From: Bradyrhizobium ontarionense
GTDB taxonomy: Bacteria; Pseudomonadota; Alphaproteobacteria; Rhizobiales; Xanthobacteraceae
DNA: 64,000 nucleotides
Assembly (NCBI RefSeq): GCF_021088345.1
Contig: NZ_CP088156.1
Span: 5,332,001 to 5,396,000, forward strand
Direction: 5' to 3'
A model generated the notes under the pieces. It saw only the letters and a list, made by a program, of their open reading frames with translations, did no database searches and had not been told where the DNA came from. Positions within the stretch are counted from its first letter, which is position 1. Every line of letters begins with the position of its first letter. Of the stretch, positions 19,474-28,458 are shown piece after piece. A program made the position numbers and the translations under genes.

Positions 19474-20226
19474 ATGACTAGGGAGCATCCTCTTTCAGGG
19501 ATTGTTCGAGTGCGCGCGTTGTTTTTTCCGGTCATTGCCGTCGTTTCCGCAATCCTGCTGTCGGGCTGCATGCACACGGCCTCCCCCGTGGCCATCGGCC
19601 AGCCGCAGAGCGATCTCGACGCCATGGCCTATGGGACGCCTGCCACCAGTCCGGTTGCCGCCACCGGGCAGGGCGGGGCGATCCCCGCGTTGCGCAACTC
19701 GTTCGCCGCCGCCCCGCGCGGGGGTGCCTATGTCATGCCGGCCGGCTATGCGCCGGCGCGCTCCGATTCCGTCTATCATCTCGATGCGGGCGACAAGCTG
19801 CGCGTCGTCGTCTACGGCCAGGAGGGCCTTACCAACACCTATGCGATCGATGCGGCCGGCTCGATCACGATGCCGCTGATCGGCAGCGTGCCCGCGCGCG
19901 GCCGCACCACGGCCGGGCTCGCCGCCGAGATCACGGCCAAGCTCCGCAACGGCTACATCCGCGAGCCGTCGGTGGCGGTCGAGATCGAAGCCTATCGCCC
20001 GTTCTTCATTCTCGGCGAAGTGCAGGCGCCCGGCCAGTACCCTTACGTGCCCAACATGACGGTGGAGAGCGCGATCGCGATCGCCGGCGGCTTCTCGCCG
20101 CGGGCACGGCGCGACGTCGTCATCCTGACCCACACCGATGCCTCGGGCGCAGCGCGCTACGAAGTGCCGCTCGGCACGTCGCTCAAGCCGGGCGACACCA
20201 TCCAGGTCGGCGAGCGCTGGTTCTGA
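19474..20226 (+). CDS. Polysaccharide export outer-membrane lipoprotein (Wza-like)
   Basis: 250 residues. A basic start and hydrophobic segment lead to the lipobox LSGC at about residues 29-32, so the mature protein should be a lipoprotein. After a disordered linker comes the Poly_export domain (PF02563), YHLDAGDKLRVVVYGQEGLTNTYAIDAAGSITMPLIGSVPARGRT, followed by a SLBB-like domain (RPFFILGEVQAPGQYPYVPNMTVESAIAIAGGFS). Such proteins form the outer-membrane channel for capsule or exopolysaccharide. No Wzc, Wzx or glycosyltransferase gene is adjacent, so its export system must be encoded elsewhere. The first start codon gives 9 residues before a possible GTG alternative. Confidence 0.85.
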   Translation: MTREHPLSGIVRVRALFFPVIAVVSAILLSGCMHTASPVAIGQPQSDLDAMAYGTPATSPVAATGQGGAIPALRNSFAAAPRGGAYVMPAGYAPARSDSVYHLDAGDKLRVVVYGQEGLTNTYAIDAAGSITMPLIGSVPARGRTTAGLAAEITAKLRNGYIREPSVAVEIEAYRPFFILGEVQAPGQYPYVPNMTVESAIAIAGGFSPRARRDVVILTHTDASGAARYEVPLGTSLKPGDTIQVGERWF

Positions 20227-20290
20227 TCTCATTGGTCATTCCGCGACATCGCGCAGCGATGGACCGGGAATCATGCCAGTTTTGTATTTT

Positions 20291-20371
20291 CGTCATTGCG
20301 AGCGAAGCGAAACAATTCAGGACCAAGAAGGAAGGCCGGCTTGCTTCGTCGCTTCGCTGCTCGCAATGACG
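20291..20371. repeat. REP-like palindromic repeat (CGTCATTGCGAGC family)
   Basis: CGTCATTGCGAGC (20291-20303) and GCTCGCAATGACG (20359-20371) are perfect 13 bp inverted arms. Inside, GAAGCGA and TCGCTTC extend the pairing. It lies between two convergent genes. I recognise the arm sequence as a very abundant intergenic repeat in Bradyrhizobium and relatives. Confidence 0.75.
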
Positions 20372-20378
20372 ATGATTG

Positions 20379-21050
20379 TCAGCGAAGATTCTGCGCGAAG
20401 AAGGCGAGGCTGCGCGTCCAGGCGAGATCCGCGCTCGGCTTGTCGTAGCTCGCCCGCTCGTCGCAGCCGAAGCCGTGCTGGGCGCCGGGATAGATGAAGA
20501 TCTCGACGTCGGGACGCTTGGCCTTGATGGTCTCGACGTCGGTCAGGGGGATGCCGGCGTCCTTCTCGCCGAAATGCAGCTGGGTCGGCACGGCCGGCTT
20601 GTCCTCGGCGAAGCGCACGACGGCGCCGCCATAATAGCCGACGGCGGCCTTCAGCCCGGTGAGTTTGGTGGCGGCCGCATAGGCAATGCTGCCGCCGAGA
20701 CAGAAGCCGATGATGCCGACCGGTCCCGCATCCTTGACGGCGTCGATCGCGGCCTGGGTGTCGCGCAGCATGGCGGCCCAATCCGGATTGGCGACGAATT
20801 TCCGCGCCACAGCGATTTCGTCGGGCGAATAGCCGGAGGTGAAATTGGGCTCGACGCGGTCGAAGATCGCGGGGGCGATCGCGACATAGCCCGCGGCGGC
20901 GAGACGGTCGCAGATACTGCGGATGTGATGGTTGACGCCGAAGATCTCCTGGATCACGACCAGCGCGCCTTTTGCCGTTGCCGTCGGGTCGGCCCGGTAG
21001 GCGCCGAGCTGGAAACCGTCCGATGCCGTCAGCTTGATGTCCTGTCCCAC
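20379..21050 (-). CDS. Dienelactone hydrolase family protein
   Basis: 223 residues from a GTG at 21050, preceded by AGAGGA at good spacing. A longer reading from 21092 adds 14 residues that do not look like the family. The domain is PF01738: ALVVIQEIFGVNHHIRSICDRLAAAGYVAIAPAIF at the N-terminus, the nucleophile motif GFCLGG with the catalytic Cys, and the catalytic His in GAQHGFGCDERASYD. Dienelactone hydrolase opens the lactone ring in chlorocatechol breakdown, but no catechol genes are nearby. Many genomic copies are general carboxylesterases, so the substrate is open. Confidence 0.9.
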   Translation of the reverse strand: MGQDIKLTASDGFQLGAYRADPTATAKGALVVIQEIFGVNHHIRSICDRLAAAGYVAIAPAIFDRVEPNFTSGYSPDEIAVARKFVANPDWAAMLRDTQAAIDAVKDAGPVGIIGFCLGGSIAYAAATKLTGLKAAVGYYGGAVVRFAEDKPAVPTQLHFGEKDAGIPLTDVETIKAKRPDVEIFIYPGAQHGFGCDERASYDKPSADLAWTRSLAFFAQNLR

Positions 21051-21082
21051 GTTCTGTCCTCTATGCAGTCGGGATGCGCGTT

Positions 21083-21463
21083 TCAGCGCCACATCCAGTT
21101 GGTGCCGTAGTCCTCTTTCCAGCCGGTCAACCGTCCGCGGCGGAACTTGAGAAACAGGCGATGATGATGCGGGACCAGGCCGCTGCCGCCGAGATCGCGC
21201 AACGCCATGAAGGTCTCGTTGCCGGGCGAGCCGGTTAGATAGATCAACGGCTGATCCAGCACGCGCGATGTCTCACCGACATCCATGCCGAAGGCAAGCG
21301 GCGACACATTGGATAACGTCGCTGTGAAAGGCGCGCGGCCAGATGACAGCGGAAACGCAGGTTGCGCCTCGGCGCGGTCCGTGACGAGCAGGCCGGGCAA
21401 CAGCAGACCCGATAAGAGCAGGGCGATGGCGAGGCGCAGCATCACGCGCAAAGGTGTTCTCAT
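21083..21463 (-). CDS. Small exported protein of unknown function
   Basis: 126 residues from the ATG at 21463, which is preceded by GAAGGAGA. The first 31 residues (MRTPLRVMLRLAIALLLSGLLLPG..) are a clear signal sequence ending near AEAQP, so the mature protein is periplasmic or secreted. The rest has LSNVSPLAFGMDVGETSRVLDQPLIYLTGSPGNETFMALRDL and a basic Trp-rich end (LTGWKEDYGTNWMWR), resembling a single SmpA/OmlA-like or lipoprotein-like small beta domain. I do not recognise a named family. It is 32 bp upstream of the dienelactone hydrolase gene in the same direction. Confidence 0.65.
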   Translation of the reverse strand: MRTPLRVMLRLAIALLLSGLLLPGLLVTDRAEAQPAFPLSSGRAPFTATLSNVSPLAFGMDVGETSRVLDQPLIYLTGSPGNETFMALRDLGGSGLVPHHHRLFLKFRRGRLTGWKEDYGTNWMWR

Positions 21464-21716
21464 CGGCTGAAATCTCCTTCGGCAGCGCATCGGCTGCACC
21501 TCTCCATAGCCCGCGCCGCGCTGCGATCCCAGTGCTGCCGCGGCGCACAACGCCGATCGCTGATTCATTTCGCAAAGCGTCGTTCCAAATTCCGTTGCAT
21601 CGCTGCGCCGTCGCGATCATTCTTTGCAACGGCTGGCATCGATCCGGTGGGTGCTGGCGTCCTCCAAACCGAACTTCGCCGTAAGCGAAGTCGCACGCCG
21701 GGCGGGGAAGAAACCA

Positions 21717-22211
21717 ATGCCTAAACTTACCATCAATGGGCGGACCATGTCCGTCGATGCGGCGAACGATACGCCGCTGTTGTGGGTCATCCGCGAGGAG
21801 TTGCAGATGACCGGCACCAAGTTCGGCTGCGGGGCGGGGCTGTGCGGCGCCTGCACCGTGCACGTCAACGGCGAGGCGGTGCGCTCGTGCCAGACCATGG
21901 TCGGCGACGTCACGAATAAGAAGATCACGACCATCGAGGGCCTGTCGCAGAAGGGCGATCATCCGCTGCAGAAAGCGTGGATCGCCGAGCAGGTGCCGCA
22001 ATGCGGCTACTGCCAATCGGGCCAGATCATGCAGGCGGCCTCGCTGCTCGCCAAGAACACCAGCCCGAGCAAGGAGGAGATCGTCGCGCATATGGACGGC
22101 AATCTCTGCCGTTGCATGACCTATTCGCGGATCCAGAAGGCGATCTCGCGCGCGGCGTCCGAGATGCGCACCGCCTCCAATACCACCTCGAACGAGCGGA
22201 GCCCCACATGA
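21717..22211 (+). CDS. iorA: Isoquinoline 1-oxidoreductase alpha-like iron-sulfur subunit
   Basis: 164 residues from the ATG at 21717. Two [2Fe-2S] clusters are predicted. The plant-type N-terminal one is in [23 protein letters not shown], the second in [13 protein letters not shown] and NLCRCMTY. This is the small subunit of the xanthine-oxidase family two-subunit hydroxylases such as IorAB and the aldehyde dehydrogenase PaoA type. It passes electrons from the molybdenum centre to an acceptor. The stop overlaps the start of the large-subunit gene (ATGA at 22208), so the two are coupled. The physiological substrate is not known; the gene symbol reflects only the family. Confidence 0.9.
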   Translation: MPKLTINGRTMSVDAANDTPLLWVIREELQMTGTKFGCGAGLCGACTVHVNGEAVRSCQTMVGDVTNKKITTIEGLSQKGDHPLQKAWIAEQVPQCGYCQSGQIMQAASLLAKNTSPSKEEIVAHMDGNLCRCMTYSRIQKAISRAASEMRTASNTTSNERSPT

Positions 22212-24505
22212 ACACGCATGTGACAAACGCCGCAGGCGAACGCCTCGAAAGCCCCGCGACCGATCTCAGCCGCCGCTCGTTCCTGGTCGGCACCGCCGCC
22301 ACCGGCCTCGTGCTCGGCTATGCCGGGCTGACCGACAACGCGCTTGCTGCAGCGGCCCCCACCACCTTCGAGCCCAGCGTCTGGTATGCGATCGCACCGG
22401 ACGGGCTGGTCACCGTGACCTGCGGCAAGGCCGACATGGGCCAGCACATCGCGTCCACCATGGCGCAGATCGTCTGCGAGGAGCTCGGCGCGGCCTGGAA
22501 GGACATGCGGGTCCAGCTCGCCTCCAACGATCCGAAGTTCAATGACCCCGTGCTCGGCGCCCAGATCACCGGTGGCAGCTGGAGCACGATGATGAATTTC
22601 GATGCGATGAGCCGCGCCGGCGCCGCCGGCCGCATCGCGCTCACCGAGGCTGCCGCGACCGCGATGGGCGTGCCGGCAACTGAGCTCGTGGTTCGCGACT
22701 CCGTCGTCATGCATCCGAAGTCCAAGAAGCAGATGACCTATGCCGAGCTGGTCAAGAGCGGCAAGATCACCAAGAGCTTCACGCCGGACGAGTTGAAGGC
22801 GATCACGCTGAAGACGCCCGATCAGTACACCATGATTGGCGTCTCGGTGCCGCAGCTCGATATCCCCTCCAAGACCAACGGCACGGCGAAATACGGCATC
22901 GATACGATGCTGCCGGGCATGGTCTACGGCAAGGTGGTGACGCCGCCGGTGCGCTTCGGCGCCACGGTCACGGCGGTCGACGACAGCGACGCCAAGAAAG
23001 TGCCGGGCTTCATCAAGGCGGTGACGCTCGACGACAAGACCGGCTCGACGTCGGGCTGGGTGGTCGCGGTCGCCAACACCTATGCCAATGCCAGGAAGGC
23101 CGCCGACGCGCTCAAGATCAGCTACGACAAGGGCCCATACGCGGGCGTCAGCACCGACAGCATCATCACCGAGGCGATGCGGCTGCAGGCGCAGGACGAT
23201 GCCGGGCAGTTCTTCGTCAAGGACGGCGATGCCACGGCGGCGTTGTCGGGCGCCGCCAAGGTGCTGGAGGCGGAGTACACCACCAGCATCAACATCCACG
23301 CGCCGATGGAGCCGATGAACGCGACTGCCGAGTTCAAGGGCGACATCCTGCACATCTACTCGGGCAATCAGTTCGCGACGCGCTCCGGTGCGATCGCGGC
23401 CGGAGCGGCCGGGATCGACCCCAAATACGTCGTGATGCATCAGGCCTGGCTCGGTGGCGGCTTCGGCCGCAGGCTCGATGCCGACATGATGGTGCCGGCG
23501 GTGCAGGCGGCCAAGGCCGTGGGCAAGCCGGTCAAGGTGATCTACTCCCGCGAGAACGACATGACGATGGACTACTCGCGGCCGCTCACCTACCAGAAGG
23601 TCAGGGCGGGACTCGATGCCAACGGCAAGCTGATCGCATTGAGCCACGATGTCGTTTCGGCCTGGCCGACCGCGCGCTGGGGCATCCCGGACTTCCTGTC
23701 GCCCTCGGTTGACAAGAAGGGCCCGCTCGACTCGTTCACGGTCAACGGCGCCGACTTCTTCTACACCGTGCCCAACCACCATGTCCGCGCGATCAAGAAC
23801 GAGCTTGCGCACAATGCGACGCCGTCCGGGCAGCTCCGCTCGGTGGCGCCGGGTTGGACGTTCTGGGCGGTCGAGAGCATGATCGACGAGATCGCAGCCG
23901 CATCGGGCCAGGACCCGGCGCAGTTCCGCATCGCGCTGCTCGACGGCAAGGGCAAGAACGACGGCGGCGCGCAGCGGCTGCGCAACACGCTGCTGGCGGC
24001 GATGGGCCTGTCCGGCTATGGCGCGAAGAAGCTGCCGAAAGGCGAGGGCATGGGCGTATCGTGCGTGTCGTCGCAGGAGCGCGCCACTGCGAGCTGGACG
24101 GCATGCGTCGCCCATGTCGCGGTTGCAGACTCGGGCGAGGTCACGGTGAAGAAGCTCACGGTGGCGACCGATGTCGGCACGCAAGTGCATCCCGACAACA
24201 TCCGCGCCCAGGTCGAGGGCGCGGCGCTGTGGGGCTTGTCGCTCGCGATGTACGAGAAGGCGACGCTGAAGGACGGCGGCATCGAGCAGACCAACTTCGA
24301 CAGCTACCGGCCGCTGCGGATGAGCCAGGTGCCGGAGGTCGCGATCGCCGTGATCGCCAATGGCGAGAAGGCGACCGGCGTCGGCGAGCCCGCGGTGACC
24401 GTGGTCGCGCCGGCGCTCGGCAACGCCATCTACAACGCCTGCGGCGCGCGGCTGCGCTCGCTGCCGATCACTGCGGCGGCCGTCAAGGCCGCGATGAAGG
24501 CGTAG
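22208..24505 (+). CDS. iorB: Isoquinoline 1-oxidoreductase beta-like molybdopterin subunit
   Basis: 765 residues. A twin-arginine signal [21 protein letters not shown] near the N-terminus implies export of the folded complex to the periplasm by Tat. Molybdopterin cytosine dinucleotide binding features are [15 protein letters not shown] in the middle and the catalytic-Glu segment [12 protein letters not shown] near the C-terminus. The protein forms a two-subunit hydroxylase with the upstream iron-sulfur subunit. No FAD subunit or cytochrome c gene is adjacent; relatives hand electrons to a c-type cytochrome. Substrates of the family are N-heterocycles or aldehydes. A strong terminator follows the stop. 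Confidence 0.9.
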   Translation: MNTHVTNAAGERLESPATDLSRRSFLVGTAATGLVLGYAGLTDNALAAAAPTTFEPSVWYAIAPDGLVTVTCGKADMGQHIASTMAQIVCEELGAAWKDMRVQLASNDPKFNDPVLGAQITGGSWSTMMNFDAMSRAGAAGRIALTEAAATAMGVPATELVVRDSVVMHPKSKKQMTYAELVKSGKITKSFTPDELKAITLKTPDQYTMIGVSVPQLDIPSKTNGTAKYGIDTMLPGMVYGKVVTPPVRFGATVTAVDDSDAKKVPGFIKAVTLDDKTGSTSGWVVAVANTYANARKAADALKISYDKGPYAGVSTDSIITEAMRLQAQDDAGQFFVKDGDATAALSGAAKVLEAEYTTSINIHAPMEPMNATAEFKGDILHIYSGNQFATRSGAIAAGAAGIDPKYVVMHQAWLGGGFGRRLDADMMVPAVQAAKAVGKPVKVIYSRENDMTMDYSRPLTYQKVRAGLDANGKLIALSHDVVSAWPTARWGIPDFLSPSVDKKGPLDSFTVNGADFFYTVPNHHVRAIKNELAHNATPSGQLRSVAPGWTFWAVESMIDEIAAASGQDPAQFRIALLDGKGKNDGGAQRLRNTLLAAMGLSGYGAKKLPKGEGMGVSCVSSQERATASWTACVAHVAVADSGEVTVKKLTVATDVGTQVHPDNIRAQVEGAALWGLSLAMYEKATLKDGGIEQTNFDSYRPLRMSQVPEVAIAVIANGEKATGVGEPAVTVVAPALGNAIYNACGARLRSLPITAAAVKAAMKA

Positions 24506-24537
24506 ACCCGGCGCATCAGCGCTGCAGTATCTCGGAA

Positions 24538-24565
24538 CCGCCGGAGAAACTCTCCGGCGGTTTTT
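24538..24565 (+). terminator. Rho-independent terminator after iorAB
   Basis: CCGCCGGAGA (24538-24547), AAC loop, TCTCCGGCGG (24551-24560), then TTTTT (24561-24565). It lies 32 bp after the iorB-like stop. Confidence 0.93.
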
Positions 24566-24731
24566 CGTTACCGGGCCATGACCAGGATCGAACGCAATCG
24601 CCGCGTATCTTAACGACCGGCTTAACGCTTCACTCACCCAAAATGATACAGCTTGAATGAACGGCTTAAGCCGCGACGAACCCGTATCCCGGTAACTTGC
24701 ATGAGCAGCAAACCGCAGGGGGCGAGCACGT

Positions 24732-25841
24732 ATGAGCGCGACAGCCAAGCAGACCGTGACCCAGACCGCGACCAGGCGCCATCTCCTGCTCGCGTCGGAT
24801 CGTGGCGATCAGAGCAGCGAGCTGGCGCGTATCCTACGCTCGGTTGGCGACGTCGATATGATGCCGACCTCCGACATCCCCGAAAATCCAGGCGGGCGCT
24901 TCTCCGGCGTCATCGTCGACATCAACCTGCGCTCGCCGGAGAGCGTGCAGCGGGTCCGCAAGAAGCTCGCCTCGCGCGCCTATAGCGAGATGCCGCGCCT
25001 GTTCGTGCTCGCGGAGGCGATGCATCACGCCACGATGCAGGCTTGGGCCTTGGGCGCCACCGATACGATCGCGCGCCCGTTCAGCCCGGCCGACGTGCTG
25101 CAGCGCATCCGTTCGGCGCTTCCCGCTGACGACGGCTACGACGAGACCGATCGCGGCAAGCTGCTCAATCGCGGCGTCGAGGCGGCGCAGGCCGTCATGG
25201 TCAAGATTTTCGAGAAGCTGCCGGCTGGCGCGATGCTGACGATGGAGGACATCGTCGCAGCCGAGAACAGGATCCTCAAGGCGATCAAGCACTCCTCCTT
25301 GCGCGAGTGGATGACGGCCGTCGGATGCCACCACAACGATACCTATCGTCATTGCCTGTTCGTCACCGGCCTGGCGGTCGGCTTCTCGCTGCATCTCGGC
25401 ATGCGCGACGACGATCAGCGACGGCTGACGCGCGCGGCGCTGCTGCACGACGTCGGCAAGGCCTTCATTCCCGTCGCGATCCTCGACAAGCAGGGCAAGC
25501 TGACCGCTGAGGAGATCGCCATCCTGCGCCAGCATCCGCGTCGCGGCTACGAGGCGCTGTCATGGCAGGGCGGCTTCCCGCCGGAGATGCTCGACGTGAT
25601 CCTGCATCACCACGAGTTCCTCGACGGGTCGGGCTACCCTGATGCTCTGCACAGCGAGCAGATCAGCGACATCGTGCGCCTGACCACGATCGTGGACATC
25701 TATGCCGCGCTGATCGAGCACCGCGCCTACAGGCCCGCGTTCTCGCATGCGCGCGCGTTCGCGATCATGGAGAACATGGGACCGAAGCTCGATCAGCAAC
25801 TGCTGCAGACGTTCCGCCCGGTCGCGATGGGCGCGCACTAG
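24732..25841 (+). CDS. HD-GYP domain protein with degenerate receiver domain
   Basis: 369 residues. The N-terminal about 125 residues fold like a response-regulator receiver: strand HLLLASD, the possible phosphoacceptor Asp in GVIVDINL, and the last strand TIARPF. However, the usual acidic pair in the first loop is missing and the conserved Lys of KPF is Arg, so phosphorylation is doubtful. The C-terminal half is an HD-GYP phosphodiesterase: HHNDTYRHCLFVTGLAVGFS, the metal-binding LLHDVGK, and HHHEFLDGSGYP with the GYP triad. Such proteins hydrolyse cyclic di-GMP. No cognate kinase gene is adjacent. Cytoplasmic, no signal peptide. Confidence 0.88.
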   Translation: MSATAKQTVTQTATRRHLLLASDRGDQSSELARILRSVGDVDMMPTSDIPENPGGRFSGVIVDINLRSPESVQRVRKKLASRAYSEMPRLFVLAEAMHHATMQAWALGATDTIARPFSPADVLQRIRSALPADDGYDETDRGKLLNRGVEAAQAVMVKIFEKLPAGAMLTMEDIVAAENRILKAIKHSSLREWMTAVGCHHNDTYRHCLFVTGLAVGFSLHLGMRDDDQRRLTRAALLHDVGKAFIPVAILDKQGKLTAEEIAILRQHPRRGYEALSWQGGFPPEMLDVILHHHEFLDGSGYPDALHSEQISDIVRLTTIVDIYAALIEHRAYRPAFSHARAFAIMENMGPKLDQQLLQTFRPVAMGAH

Positions 25842-25904
25842 TCGCGAGCACTCGGTCCGTCTCTCGGGTCAGGATCGGCTGGCCGCGACCGCCTCGCGGC
25901 GGGC

Positions 25905-27479
25905 TCAGGGCAGCAGCTTGCGCAGCTCCGCCTTGGCGACCTTCTCGAGCGTCGAGCGCGGCATCTCGTCGACCAGCCTGACCTCGCGCGGCACCTTGAA
26001 GTCGGCGAGCCCCGCGCGGCAGGCGTCGGTTATCCGCTCGGCCAGCTGCTCGCGCGCGACGCCGGCCTGCGGGATCACGAACGCCACCGGCACCTCCTCC
26101 AGCATCGGATGCCGCATCGCGACGACCGCGGTCTCGCGGACGCCCGGCACCGTGATGATCACCTGCTCGATCTCGGAGGCCGCGACATTCTCGCCGCCGA
26201 CCTTGAGCATGTCCTTGGCGCGGTCGCCGAACCTGATGAAGCCGTTCTCCAGCCGCGTGACGCGGTCGCCGGTGAGGAAGAACCCGTCGGCGTCGAAACT
26301 CGTCCGCGTCGCCTCCTCGTTGTAGAGATATTCGGCGAACAGCGACAAACCGGGCACGCCCTTGATGGCGAGGTTACCGGTGTCCCCGACCGCGGTCGGA
26401 TGGCCGTCGTCATCGGTGACGCGGATCGTATATTCAGGCGCCGCGCGGCCGATCGACATCGGCGTGTTCGGCTGGTCGACCTCGCCGACGATGCCGTGGG
26501 TGATGGTCTCGGTCATGCCCCACCAGCCGATGATCTTGATGCCGAATTTGGCGAAGGCGGGCGGCTCCGACAGCGCGGTGCCCCACAGCCGGAATTTGTG
26601 ATCCCCGGGCACCTCCTGGTCGAGCAGCGCCTTCATGCAGAACGGGATCGTCGAGGTCCAGGTGCAGCCATGCTCCACCGCCACGCGCCAGAACCGGCTG
26701 GCCGAGAAGCGCGGCTGGATCACGCAGGTGGCGCCGACCCACAGGCTCGCCAGCATCGAGTAGGCCAGCGCATTGGTGTGGAACAGCGGCAGATAGGTCT
26801 GGTGCACGTCGTTCTGGTGCAGGTCTTCATGCGCGGCATTGATCTTCGCGCCCCATAGCGCATTGGCGTGGGTCCACAGCACCGCCTTGGGCCGCGACGT
26901 CGTGCCCGATGTGTATTGGACGCTGCACGGCGCGAGCGGATCGACCGCGCGCCGCGGCCGGTCGGCGCTATCCGCGAACAGCGCTTCGAACCGGTCGCCT
27001 GGCGCGACGGCGGCGCTCTCCGGCTGGCCGGGATCGTGCGAGATCACGGCGATCCAGCTGAGGTCGCGGCAGTGGCTGGCCAGCATCTCCGCATAGGCCG
27101 GCTGCGTGATTGCTGCCACCGCGCGGCAGTGGCCGGCGAAGTAGCTCATTTCCGCCGCCGCCGAGCGCGTGTTGGTGGTGACCGCCAGCGCGCCGAGCTC
27201 GACGCAGGCGAACCAGGCGAGCATGGCCTCGACGCAATTGTCGAGATGGATCAGCACGGCATCGCCCGGCTTGATGCCGCGTTTCACCAAACCCGCAGCC
27301 AGCGCGCCGACGCGGTCGTGGAATTCGCCATAGGTCCAGCGGCGCGCCGGTGCATCGAACGGCGCCCAGATCAGGAAGGGATGGTCGCGCCGGGTCCTGC
27401 TGCGCAGCGCGAGCAGCCAGGGCACATCCATGCCGTCGAACGGCGTCATCGTGCCGGGTGCGATCCTGGTTTCGTTCAT
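25905..27479 (-). CDS. AMP-dependent acyl-CoA synthetase/ligase
   Basis: 524 residues from the ATG at 27479, which is preceded by GGAAGGACAG; the longer in-frame reading crosses into the divergent gene's leader. The phosphate-binding loop is YTSGTTSRPKAV. Further on come GWWGMTETITHG (A5 region), TGDRV (A7), GRDRAKD-like FGDRAKDMLKVGGENVAASEIE (A8) and the C-terminal catalytic Lys in PRSTLEKVAKAELRK. The enzyme would activate a carboxylic acid with ATP and then load CoA. The chain length and the crotonobetaine/carnitine-CoA-ligase-like pattern suggest a short or branched acid; the substrate is uncertain. It is divergent from the RnfD-like gene, 154 bp apart. Confidence 0.92.
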   Translation of the reverse strand: MNETRIAPGTMTPFDGMDVPWLLALRSRTRRDHPFLIWAPFDAPARRWTYGEFHDRVGALAAGLVKRGIKPGDAVLIHLDNCVEAMLAWFACVELGALAVTTNTRSAAAEMSYFAGHCRAVAAITQPAYAEMLASHCRDLSWIAVISHDPGQPESAAVAPGDRFEALFADSADRPRRAVDPLAPCSVQYTSGTTSRPKAVLWTHANALWGAKINAAHEDLHQNDVHQTYLPLFHTNALAYSMLASLWVGATCVIQPRFSASRFWRVAVEHGCTWTSTIPFCMKALLDQEVPGDHKFRLWGTALSEPPAFAKFGIKIIGWWGMTETITHGIVGEVDQPNTPMSIGRAAPEYTIRVTDDDGHPTAVGDTGNLAIKGVPGLSLFAEYLYNEEATRTSFDADGFFLTGDRVTRLENGFIRFGDRAKDMLKVGGENVAASEIEQVIITVPGVRETAVVAMRHPMLEEVPVAFVIPQAGVAREQLAERITDACRAGLADFKVPREVRLVDEMPRSTLEKVAKAELRKLLP

Positions 27480-27633
27480 CTGTCCTTCCACTCGTCTTGC
27501 TTGCGGCCCGTGCCAGCCGCTTCGTTCTTGTCGTTGTCTTTTGCCACCTGTCCTTGCCCCGAGCAAATCGGGATTGAACCCGTTTCTTTTCCAGGGCGAC
27601 CAATGGCGCGGCAAAACACGCCCGGAGGTTCGC

Positions 27634-28458
27634 ATGCAGGCCCTGTCACGGCGATGGCGGCTGCCCGATGCCCGCTATGTCCAGATCGCGGCGTTGACCA
27701 CGCTGTTGGCGATCAATTTCACCGTCATCGATTTCGGTGCGCGTCCCGCGGCGAGCGTGGTCGCGATCGCCTGTGCCGTGCTGACCCAGTTGATCTGCTG
27801 CTGGCTGTCCGGCAACCCGCTCGATGTCAGATCGCCCGTCATCACCGGGCTGTCGCTCAGCCTGCTGCTGCGCGCAGATGTGCTCTGGCTCCATGCCGCC
27901 GCGGCCGTCATCGCGATCAGCTCGAAATTCCTGCTGCGCATCGACGGCAAGCACGTGTTCAATCCGGCCGGGCTTGCCATCGTCGTGCTGCTGTTCACCA
28001 CGAACGGCGTCTGGATCTCACCGGGTCAGTGGGGCACGGCGATCTGGTTCGCGAGCCTCGCGGGCCTGTTTGCCGTCCTCGTGCTCAGCGCGTCCCGCCG
28101 CATCGATATTGCCATCTTCTTCTTCGCCGCCCACGCCGCCTTGCTGCTTGCACGCGCCGCCTGGCTCGGTGATCCCCCGGCGATTCCGCTGCATCAGCTG
28201 CAGAGCGGCTCGCTGCTCATCTTCACCTTCTTCATGATCTCCGATCCGCGCACTACGCCGGATTCACGTGTGGGCCGGCTGCTGTTTGCGGTCACGGTGG
28301 CGATCGCCGCGTACTACCTCGCCTTCGTCATGCAGATGCGGCCGGCGCTCTATGTCGCGCTGATCGCGCTGTCGCCGCTCACGCTCGTGCTCGACCGGCT
28401 CATCCCCGCCGTCCGCTTTTCCTGGCGTCCTTCCGTTCCGAAAGGAGTTTCGACATGA
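27634..28458 (+). CDS. RnfD/NqrB-like membrane protein
   Basis: 274 residues from the ATG at 27634, which is preceded by GGAGG. Eight to nine membrane segments are visible. The signature pieces of the NQR2/RnfD/RnfE family (PF03116) are present: GNPLDVRSPVITGLSLSLLLR, the GKHVFNPAGLAIV segment and SGSLLIFTFFMISDPRTTPDS. In NqrB and RnfD the corresponding SGAT/DGAT motif carries a covalently bound flavin on Thr; here it reads SGSL, so the Thr is missing. No other rnf or nqr gene is near. The stop overlaps the start of the DUF2330 gene (ATGA at 28455), so these two work together rather than in a classical Rnf complex. Confidence 0.82.
   Translation: MQALSRRWRLPDARYVQIAALTTLLAINFTVIDFGARPAASVVAIACAVLTQLICCWLSGNPLDVRSPVITGLSLSLLLRADVLWLHAAAAVIAISSKFLLRIDGKHVFNPAGLAIVVLLFTTNGVWISPGQWGTAIWFASLAGLFAVLVLSASRRIDIAIFFFAAHAALLLARAAWLGDPPAIPLHQLQSGSLLIFTFFMISDPRTTPDSRVGRLLFAVTVAIAAYYLAFVMQMRPALYVALIALSPLTLVLDRLIPAVRFSWRPSVPKGVST

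Noticed and set aside
22121..24748. 875-codon minus-strand frame over iorB
   Set aside because: Antisense to a gene with clear molybdopterin-subunit motifs; composition is unlike a real protein.
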